Both the position numbers and the translations under genes were made by a program. Below, one piece after another: positions 56,041 through 64,000 of a stretch of 64,000 bases of DNA. This DNA comes from Harmonia axyridis. Its lineage: Eukaryota > Arthropoda > Insecta > Coleoptera > Coccinellidae. Below the pieces are notes generated by a model, which made no database searches, was not told the DNA's origin, and saw only the letters and a program-made list of their open reading frames with translations. Positions within the stretch are counted from its first letter, which is position 1; the number at the start of each line of letters is the position of its first letter. The stretch covers positions 43,741,720 to 43,805,719 of the forward strand of contig NC_059504.1 in NCBI RefSeq assembly GCF_914767665.1. Reading direction: 5' to 3'.

Positions 56041-57925
56041 GCACCGTGTTGAAGAAGACACCGAAATGTCGATACATCGCCAATCTCAAATTGTTGTCTT
56101 TTGTCCTTCGACTACGTTGAAAATTTACGTAAGGCTCTTGGCTTAGGTGACTATAAAACACAGCTTGTGCAAGAATTAAAGCCAAATGACTGTCGTTTAC
56201 GTCGCATTTTTACTGATTGGGCTAATTTGAAACTGACCGAAAAAGAGCATTTTCACCGAAGAATTGTGTTTAGTGATGAAGCTCATTTCTGGTTGAATGG
56301 CTCTGCCAATAAGAAAAATTGCTATATATGGAGCAAAAACATTCTTCATGGCATTAACGAATCACCAATACATCCTATAAAATTGACTGTTTGGTGCGGT
56401 TTACCCGCTGGTGGCATCATCGGTCCTTATTCTTTTCAAAATGAGCAAGGAGTTAGTTTTTGTTCCCAAAAATTAATCAGCTAAATGTCACCGACATTTG
56501 TTTTCAATTAATTTATTACAATATCAATTTGGTGACAACTTTATTTCCAGAAGTGATCCTATCAACTAGCCTTCTCGTTCGTACTACTTAACGCCTCTCG
56601 ATTACTTTTTATATGGATCATTCAGACATTGGTTTATGCCGACAAACCAGCAACTCCGAATCCATTGCGTCTTCTGGTGTTCCCCAGGGATCTATATTTG
56701 GCCCACTTCTATTCATAGTCTTCATAAGTGATATTTGTTCACATTTGTTTTCCCAAACTTTGCTTTATGTTGATGATTGCAAGTTGTTCCGTCGAATTCA
56801 GTGTGGTGATGATTGCTGGGATCTCCAGGGTGACATAGATAGGCTTAATAATTGGTGTTGCAAAACTTGCTTACTCTTAACATTCGGAAATGTAATATGG
56901 TTTCCTTCAGCCGTAAGAAATCAATAGTAGAGTTTCCATATAACGTAGATGGTCACGTTCTCAACAGTGTCGTTCAGTATAGAGATCTTGGCGTTCTGTT
57001 CGATCAGAAACTTAGCTTCACGTACCATGTGCGATCTATTGTTTCGAGTGGCTTCAAGACTCTAGGTTTCATCATGAGAAATTCAGGATGGTTCCGGGAT
57101 ACAGGGACATATTTTGTTCGATTCAATGCGCTTATGAGGTCAAAGTTTGATCATGGATGAGTAGTCTGGAGCCCTGGGTATAATGTAGTACACATCAGAG
57201 GCTTAGAAAATATACAGAGGCGATTCTTGAATTACGTTAGTTTTAGACTCGATGGTTTTATCCAAACCGTGGTGTACCACAATGATCAGTTGTTGAGTAG
57301 ATTCCAAGTTGATTCTTTAGAGCGGAGTCGTACCTACTTAAGTATACTATTTCTTAGAAATATATTTCACTCGTTAATCGACTGTCCCTAATTGCTATCA
57401 CTAGTTGATCTTCATGTTTCTAGACTGCCTGTACGCAGCCCAACTACATTTTATCTACCTTTTCCACGCTCTAACGTCCTTCTTTTTTGTCCTTTGTATC
57501 GTATATGTCATGACTACATGACCATCCAGGATATTGTTGATATTTTTCATTGTAATCAGTCTGATATAAGTAGGGCTGTTCTGGGATCACGGCTTCACTG
57601 TGGGTAGTAGCTTTTTTCTCAATGAGTTTGTTTTCGGTTTCATTATGTTCCTTGTTTTCGTGTATAACGTTTAAGTTTCATTTCTTGTATATTTATTTTC
57701 CCATTCTGTAATCGGCCTAGGCTGTAAAATGGTGTAAGTATCGAATAAAGAAAATAAATTCTTGAAACATTGGAAGCCAATATTCAAGCCACCTTTGACG
57801 CCATACAACCAGATATATTTTAAAAGTAGATAAAAATTGAACTGATCGAATGGACTCTGTAAGTCGTAGCTGCGGCGGACATTTACCAGAAATCATATCT
57901 AAAAAAATGAATGCCATGAAATAAT
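56041..57925 (+). mobile_element. Mariner-like transposase remnant split by a LINE
   Basis: The left part (56041-56640) encodes E-E-D-T-E-M-S-I-H-like and L-V-Q-E-L-K-P-N-D-C-R-L-R-R blocks, then V-F-S-D-E-A-H-F-W-L-N-G with the first catalytic D. It ends in V-Y-A-D-K-P-A-T-P-N. The right part (57762-57925) resumes with L-E-A-N-I-Q-A-T-F-D-A and ends G-G-H-L-P-E-I-like. The two halves join in the correct order across the LINE. The second catalytic D region is deleted near 56480-56560. It is related to, but distinct from, family C. Confidence 0.8.
56641..57761 (+). mobile_element. 5'-truncated non-LTR retrotransposon (RT domain)
   Basis: Translation gives S-G-V-P-Q-G-S-I-F-G-P-L-L-F (about 56670-56712), the conserved RT block, and L-L-Y-V-D-D-C-K-L-F (about 56762-56792), the catalytic YxDD motif. 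These are followed by I-R-K-C-N-M-V-S-F and D-L-G-V-L-F-D-Q-K-L-S-F, which are thumb-region motifs of jockey/CR1-like elements. A frameshift near 56870-56920 and stops at about 57158 and 57388 inactivate it. The 3' end has AATAAAG and an A-rich tail at 57743-57759. The endonuclease and 5' end are absent. Confidence 0.85.
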
Positions 57926-57965
57926 CTACCAGATTATGATAATAAGAACTTCATTCCAACAATAC

Positions 57966-59285
57966 AAGGTGATTCACTGCGATGGCCGATTAGACGTTTA
58001 TGGAAAACTAATCATAATTTTGTGCTGAAAATTTGCTTGTTGGGGTTCGAGACAAAATATTCCTCCCTAAAATATTTATATAGCTTTTTTGATGAAAATT
58101 GCAGCAAAACTCAATAGTTCATGAGTTAATGGAATTCTTATGAAAAAAATGGTGGCGACGAGTACTCAAAATTTTTTAAATATTCCTGCAGAAATTTCTT
58201 TTTCAAAAAAGCCCTTTTATTTTTGATTCTGCAAATACGTAGTATTATAAGACTGTTTGCAGTATGGATGAGGAATGTACAGGGTGTTTATAATAAGATC
58301 ATGAACTTGTAACCCTCAACATTGTCAAATTAGAAACTATATTTTTTATTATTTCAGTACTTTAAGGGTTTTCGAGGAAGAACTTTAAGTGAGGAAAAAC
58401 TGCCATTCCTAACTGTATGGAGTAGTCTGTGTTTTCCGGAAATCACAGATAGAAACTAAAATTCGATATTTGGATAACTAAATTTGACATTTCATGAATT
58501 ATAACTGATATTTCGTTCGGATTATTGAGAAATCCATAAACCAATACAATTTTTAATTATAAATAATTCATTACAATCCTCGAAATGTAAAATTCATTTA
58601 TCCAAACATCGAATTTTAGTTTCTTTTTGTGTTTTCCGTGAGGCACAGACTACTCCACACAATTAGGTTTTTCCTAATTCAAAATTCTTCCTCGATAACA
58701 CTTAAAGTATTCATTTCAGGTAAAGGGTTTGCTCAAGTAACCCCTACCTACTCTTTTTGTACCTAGAATCGACTGAAATGATACAAAATATAGGTTCTAA
58801 TTTGAAAATCTTGAGTTTTGATGAATTTGAGTTGTCCAAGTTCATGATCTTCTGATAAACACCCTGTACATTTTTTGTCCAAATCGCGAACAGGTTTATA
58901 ATACTGCGTATTTGCAGAATCGAAAAAGATGGAGGTGTTTTCGGAAAATACTTTTTCTCCAGAAATATTTAAAGAAATGTGAGTCCTAATAGTCACCATT
59001 TTTTCATAAGAATCCAATTAATTCATGAACCGTTGAGTTTTTACCCAAGGTATGGTGAATTGCTGAATTTTCATCAAAAAAGCTATCTAATGATGCAATA
59101 ATATACTGGGTGTGCCATTTGAAATAAGGAAGTAGTAATCTGTTTCTGGTATTACCGGAAGTGGTAGAAATCTGAAAGTGTTTTAGGGAGAAAGATCATT
59201 GTCTCAAACCCAAACATGCAAATTTTCAGCACAAAATTGTGATCAGTTTTCTTAAACTCCTAATAGGCCATCGCGGTGAATTTCT
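57966..59285. repeat. Foldback element D, long copy with >500-bp arms
   Basis: The left arm (57966-58470) begins GTGATTCACTGCGATGGCCG. The right arm (about 58600-59285) is its inverted copy ending CGGCCATCGCGGTGAATTTC-like sequence. Paired markers include AGCTTTTTTGATGAAAATTG (58083) with ATTTTCATCAAAAAAGCTAT (59068), and AGAAACTAAAATTCGAT (58452) with ATCGAATTTTAGTTTCT (58607). The two arms have diverged by indels. No coding region. Confidence 0.8.
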
Positions 59286-59289
59286 GTAT

Positions 59290-60330
59290 TGTATTATTTT
59301 ATTTTTTTGTTGTTGTTAATGGTATCGACTACTACGGTGATTAGCCTTGTGAAAAGATAAGTATATGGACACATCCGCAAACAAATTCATAAACACAGTG
59401 TATAAGAAAAACATGACTAGAATAAAGAGTGTATAAATAAATATAAATAATATGACTAAAATAGAAGGTGTATAAGCATGACTGGAATGAGAACATTTGA
59501 ATATGACTAGAATTGAAAGCAAACAAAATAAAATCATACGAGCATATCAACAATATGAAGCTATCATATTTTTCCCATGAAATGTGTCTTCTCTAAGAAT
59601 TTTATTGTATTGTGTTATTATTTGCAGTTCTCAAGTTCTTAAAAAACACCCATTAGAATAACCATCATTTAATTTCGATTGGAATGAGTTTCCATCAAGT
59701 GAAGACCAAGTCAATCCAATCAATGATTGCCCTTGAATTGTTACGAATACGATTAGAGACAATACCTAAAGTTTGTTATTACGCAAAACGGCGAATCAAA
59801 ACTTCGTTTCAGGATGTAGCTGAGGTCCGCCTCATTCATTTTTCAAACGTTATTCCTTACCAAATAACCGTATCGTCAGATCATGCGGTTGTAAAATAAG
59901 ATAAGTAGTTCAAAACAGAAGAAACGTATATAAATCTAGGCCTACGCATGGCGGAGGCATTCATTGAATATTATCATTTTGACCACAGTTTATTTTCGTA
60001 GCGTTTATTTTTAGCTCTCATTAACGAATTCATGCATGGTCGATAAGTGTCGTTATTCTTATCGAATTGGATTGTTTATTTTTATCGCGCACGATATCGA
60101 TCGTTTAGAATTTTCTCATAAAAAATGGATCCATTCTGAAACTTTCCTTATGTTTGGAAAGTTCAACCACTGGGAATAGTATGTAATGATGAACGAACAA
60201 TTATTAAACCCCAGAATTATTGTTCCAGAAATATTTATTATTTATTCTTACGAATTACAGGGTCTTTCAAATTGAGTTTTCAAAAGTACGCGTCTCCTAT
60301 AGTTCACTTCAAACCTTGCATACACCTATA
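59290..60330. other. Intronic stretch, nothing recognised
   Basis: Loose repeats of ATGACTAGAAT occur at 59413-59520. No gene was recognised. Confidence 0.4.
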
Positions 60331-61140
60331 CTAAAAAGTGTAGTGAAAAAAATTCATTATTTTTGCATGAAAATCAAAGCTTCAATTATCATAGTTAGAA
60401 TGGTCTGATTCAGGTCAAATATACGCAGTTTTTGTTCGATAAACTGCGAAATTTTCACTATTTTTCTAGTGAATTTCGACAATTTCATTGTTTTGTTGAA
60501 ACGTGTATACTTCCATTTTCCATGGCGTAGTTTTACTTGTCTAAGGTCAAAATATGACAGCTTCAAATATTAGACGAAAAGCCAAAGTTGTTCAGGTTGG
60601 TTCTAAAAAGAAATTTTGCCAATGAAATTTGCTGCCAACAAGGGTGCCAATCATATCAAATGGGATAAAATTAAAAAGTTAAGGGTGTTACATGTTGTGC
60701 GGACGCACAGGCCGACAGACAGACATACACAAAATCAAAGTTGCTCAGGATGGTCAGAATTGAATTTTGCTACTGAAAATTTTCTAAATCAAAGACCAAC
60801 ATTTTTGGATGTATAAAAACCTCTCAACCAAGCTCCCGGAGCTTCTGGCAATTCACTATCGATGTGTATGCCATGGCGTTGTTCTCCTCTCCTATTGTCC
60901 GAAGCTGGCCGCTTCTGGGCGATTGCTTCCTTCAGACGGTCCAATTGTTGACAGTACAGTTCCGAGTTAACAGTTGTCCGTAGGGGACCAGCTCACAGTA
61001 GGTAATTTCCTGCCAATCCCACCAAATACACAGCAAAACCTTCCTAGATTTCAATTCTAGCTAGGTCACCATTTCCGTCGGCTCAACGCGTTTCGACCAC
61101 GACCGTTTTTGCTTGACGTTATCGTAAGTGATCCACATTT
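60330..61140 (-). pseudogene. Mariner family E fragments with an inserted duplicate repeat
   Basis: 60330-60450 matches the end of the mariner at 46064 (TTCAATTAACATAGGTAGAA-like). 60820-61135 matches its catalytic region, including the sequence for the C-E-L-like and W-S-K-R-like blocks. Between them lies a copy of the repeat described for 60600-61305. All is heavily decayed. Confidence 0.6.
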
Positions 61141-61305
61141 GTTACTACCCATATCAAATCGAATAAAATTTGAAGAAGTTAAGGTTGTTACAATGTTGCG
61201 CGGACACACAGGCCGACAGACAGAAATACACAAAAGGGTGGTCAGAAAATGAATTTTGCGATTAAAAATATCGAAATCAGAGACCAACATTCTTGTTCTT
61301 CTCGA
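60605..61305 (+). repeat. Two direct copies of a ~190-bp repeat around CACAGGCCGACAGACAGA
   Basis: 60625-60805 and 61145-61290 share TATCAAATgGGATAAAAT-like sequence, AAGTTAAGGKTGTTACA, a GCGGACRCACAGGCCGACAGACAGA string and AATCARAGACCAACATT. The mariner fragment lies between the copies, so they may be a flanking duplication or two ends of one element. Confidence 0.65.
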
Positions 61306-61970
61306 AAGAGATCACAATTGCTTCGGTACGCTCGGAAGCAATAAATAATATCATTATTATTATTATCACGAAATTCCACCTAGACACGCAAGCCGAGCCA
61401 AATCAAGACTTCAAACGTCCGAAATTGAAATAATTCCCCCCTTTCTAGCCTTATTATTTTTTATTGTTTTCTGCGACACACGCAACAATAAAAAGTTTGT
61501 AGGTAGAGCGTTATTTGTTGTCTTTAGGCAATGACACCTGCCCAGAGATCGTGGGTGGCGGGATCGATTTTCTATAAATAGCACTGACCCGATTCAAGCT
61601 TCATTCTAAATATACCAATTCAATCACTCAGTTATTGGTACTCTGGGAATATACTCTTTAAATATAGCCCGCTCAACTCATCTTATGCATAGCTTTCCTC
61701 TTGGAATATTTTCCATTTTCATGATGGCATGCCACGTTTTGCGATGGCTTTTATATTTTCGGTTTGTTACGTGACTGGAATGAACGTGACTCTAGATAAA
61801 AATAAAGGAGTTATGCCTAGAAGGGTGCAGGAGGGTGGTTGGTTATTTTTAGCAAGTGGGTTGGTATCACTGTATCTGATGTTATTCCGGCGTGCAATGC
61901 CTGTGATTTATTGACAAGACCTGCTAGATTCACGGGTAATGGTTTCGTTCCCCTCATTGTTATGAAGGGT
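61306..61970. other. Intronic stretch, nothing recognised
   Basis: A TTATTATTATTATC run lies near 61350. No gene was supported. The 61-codon frame at 61729-61914 has a hydrophobic start but no other support. Confidence 0.4.
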
Positions 61971-62303
61971 GTTTTTTTAGAGCTATAGAACTTTAAATTG
62001 CAATAAAACAACGATGGATTATTCGATTGACATGTATTTTATTTATCCGCAAGATAATCTTGTGGCATTACATTTTAAATATGATTTCTGGCATATGACC
62101 GCCACGGCTGGCTCGGATGTAGTCCAATCTGGACGTCCAATTTTCGATGACTTTTTCCAACATTTTTGGCCGTATATCGGCAATAACACGGCGAATGTTG
62201 TCTTCCAAATGGTCGAGGGTTTGTGGCTTATCCGCATAGACCAATGATTTTACATAGCCCCACAGAAAGTAGTCTAGCGGTGTTGAATCACAAGATCTTG
62301 ATG
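61971..62303 (-). pseudogene. Family C mariner-like element, C-terminal fragment
   Basis: It begins with the TIR (GGTGTTTTTTTAGAGCTATA) and runs through the C-terminal G-G-H-M-P-E-I and Y-F-L-W-G-Y-V-K blocks. It is then cut at CAAGATCTTG, where the dispersed repeat of 62300-62655 starts without spacer. Confidence 0.8.
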
Positions 62304-62655
62304 AGCCAAACTGAAGTTACAGGCACTTCAATCAGTCAGATTTCTCCCTTTCACCTACCCTTATTTGATGTCGTTAAATCGAAAGTGACAATTCAAAAAG
62401 ATAGGGAATTTTCCAAGGATTACAATGATGATATTTTTTCTTCAACTTCATATGAAACATTTTCGAGTAAAATTCATTTTTCTACTCGACGATAGCTATT
62501 ACGCCCCCTAGCGGTAGAGGTATGAACTTCAAAACAATTTCCAGTGTGTTTTCTTGTACACTTTAGTGGTAAAATTTTTTACCACAAGTCTCTACGATAA
62601 GTGGATCCTGAGATATAGCCGCTTACCTCGCTTATTTGCCCACCCTGTACATAAA
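62300..62655. repeat. Dispersed repeat, copy 2
   Basis: It matches 21680-22035 in direct orientation, ending TTTGCCCACCCTGTACATAA. It has a small insertion (TAGCTATTACGCCCCCTAGC) near 62495. It is fused to the truncated family C element. Confidence 0.8.
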
Positions 62656-62944
62656 TCGATGTCCCAAAGATACAAAAATCAATAAGAAATATATAGTTAT
62701 CGATAACTGATCGAAATTTCATTTAACTCATAATTCTGAGAACTGCCAAAGAAATTGAATATACAGGTTTTTCCATTCGATTGTAGGTTTGCATCACAAA
62801 ACGTGAGCTCTTGAAATTTCAAGGAGAAGGGATTTAGAACAAAAGTTTCTTTATTTATTATTGGATGGTAATGAACCAATATCAAGGAATTAAACATTTT
62901 TTGACTCTATATTATAGGGTGATGTTTAGAAATTTTGGGTCTTT

Positions 62945-63990
62945 TATACAGGGTCTTTCACGAGGAACCTCACCCATACTTATACGGGAAACTACTGAAC
63001 GTATTTCATGAATTTTCAGCTATTTCTTTTCCCTTCACGCCAAAAAGATGAAATTTTCAGGAACTGTTATTTGAACCATGCTGTAGATTTTTCACCCCTT
63101 CTTGAAACCGACTTCAAGTTACTATTAGGAGAACCATGGCAAACTCTCGCAGTTATAACTAGAGAAGATGCTCAAAGTTTTGACCGTTAATTTCTAGACA
63201 TTTATTTATACGTCTCAGGAATGCTTCGTGCGTTGCCCTTCTTATTTCATCGGGAGGAAGAGATCTGCAAAAGTGTTTAAAAACCAAATTGAGTTTCAAA
63301 ACTATGAATCTAAAAATCTAAACAAACCTGAACGCATTTCTGACTCGTTCTATGCAGTCCTCTTTATCAGTCAGGGGAGTTGAGTAGACAATATTTTTTA
63401 TCCTACCCCAAACATAATAGTCTAAAGGAGTTAAATCGGGAGAACCAAAATAATATTAAATTAATAGTAAACACAAAATGCTACTGAATAAAGAGGAATT
63501 TGGCAGATGTAATTAATGATATCTATCATTAAAAAAAAAGAATGTAAAACATGGTAAGTTTTTGCATATGGTTCATAAGGAATTATTTATTTATCACTGG
63601 AGAGAAAACCGATGGCCGATTAGTTGAAATAAAGAGGTTTCCGATACAAATTCGAATCAAAATTTGCCATCTATTTAGGAACAATCTGTAACTTTTTTCT
63701 CTTGCATATTAGGGTAGTAAAATCTAAAACATGGTTTAAGTAACAGTTCCTGAAAATTTCATCTTTTTGGCGTGAAGGGAAAAGAAATAGCTGTAAATTC
63801 AAAACGAAAAACAGTTTTTTGTGAATAACTCAGAAAATATCCACTTTAGGGCAAGGGTATGATGCATACACTCACATTATTTTTTAACGTAGATTCAATA
63901 TCTGCCATAAAAAAATGGGGTTCTAATTTGAAAAAATTGATTTTTCACGATTTTGTCATACCTAACTTTGAAAGCGATTTTTTCACCCCC
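62945..63990. repeat. Foldback DNA element with ~83-bp arms and transposase remains
   Basis: GAATTTTCAGCTATTTCTTT and the following ~80 bp (63009-63093) recur inverted at 63714-63800. Outer ends TATACAGGGTCTTTCACGAG (62947) and TTTTTCACCCCCTGTATCAT (63977) also look like opposed element ends. A transposase C-terminus lies between the arms on the minus strand. Confidence 0.7.
63160..63450 (-). pseudogene. IS630-type transposase C-terminus with a possible 63-nt intron
   Basis: Minus strand: F-G-S-P-D-L-T-P-L-D-Y-Y-V-W-G-R-I-K (third catalytic D in S-P-D), then T-D-K-E-D-C-I-E-R-V-R-N-A-F. This is followed by a stop in frame unless 63265-63327 is removed. That interval starts GTTTGT, ends TTTGCAG and has a T-rich 3' part. 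Joining across it continues in frame to S-L-P-P-D-E-I-R-R-A and ends F-E-H-L-L-stop near 63160. It may be a real intron of the transposase gene. The N-terminal part is absent here. Confidence 0.7.
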
Positions 63991-64000
63991 TGTATCATGA

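Larger units (their letters stand above)
35645..64000 (+). other. HDAC4: Presumed first intron of HDAC4 (continues beyond the window)
   Basis: From the donor at 35645 to the window edge no HDAC4 exon was found. Everything recognisable is transposon or repeat sequence, on both strands. An intron over 28 kb is inferred from the absence of further exons. A short unrecognised exon could be hidden here. Confidence 0.55.

Noticed and set aside
59341..59537. Hydrophobic minus-strand frames
   Set aside because: They come from loosely repeated AT-rich ATGACTAGAAT sequence, and two overlapping frames look equally protein-like.

Overview
This is AT-rich eukaryotic DNA. GT-AG introns, an arthropod-style initiator with a DRE motif, and many mariner, Tc1 and pogo relatives point to an insect; a beetle is possible, but nothing here proves the order. 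There is no bacterial architecture: no operons, ribosome binding sites or CRISPR.

Two host genes can be supported. (1) A nine-exon gene on the plus strand runs from 5160 to 17621. Every splice phase closes, giving a 782-residue, helix-rich protein that I cannot name. Its longer introns are packed with dead transposons: Tc1-like in introns 3 and 5, a mariner interrupted by a hAT-like element in intron 6, a transposase scrap in intron 7, and LINE scraps in intron 8. A pogo/Tigger transposon with identical terminal repeats and an uninterrupted transposase sits about 300 bp upstream of the start codon. (2) The first coding exon of a class IIa histone deacetylase (HDAC4) lies at 35286-35644, with a plausible promoter just upstream. 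No later exon was recognised, so the last 28 kb appears to be its first intron, filled with repeats.

Most of the rest is transposon debris. It includes several Tc1/mariner (IS630-type) families present in multiple copies, RTE-like and other non-LTR retrotransposon fragments, and many non-coding foldback elements with long inverted arms. Many of these repeats end in the same ACAGGGTG/CACCCTGTA motif. Several insertions are nested, which gives relative ages: LINE inside mariner at 56641-57762, LINE inside a mariner-like element at 30813-31363, hAT-like inside mariner at 10621-11759, and a miniature LTR element inside a foldback element at 24764-25705.

The most unusual object is a miniature LTR retrotransposon (TRIM). 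It has 252-bp LTRs (TGT...ACA), an 18-nt primer binding site matching tRNA-Trp, a 438-bp non-coding interior, a purine tract and 4-bp target duplications. Each LTR contains a tRNA-like segment with a near-consensus A box and a perfect B box, followed by AATAAA. The element has no T run of four or more, so an RNA polymerase III transcript could cross it whole. It occurs once as LTR-interior-LTR (24764-25705) and once as a tandem LTR-interior-LTR-interior-LTR (28531-30162). It resembles, with a tRNA-like part, the plant Cassandra TRIMs that carry 5S rRNA sequence in their LTRs.
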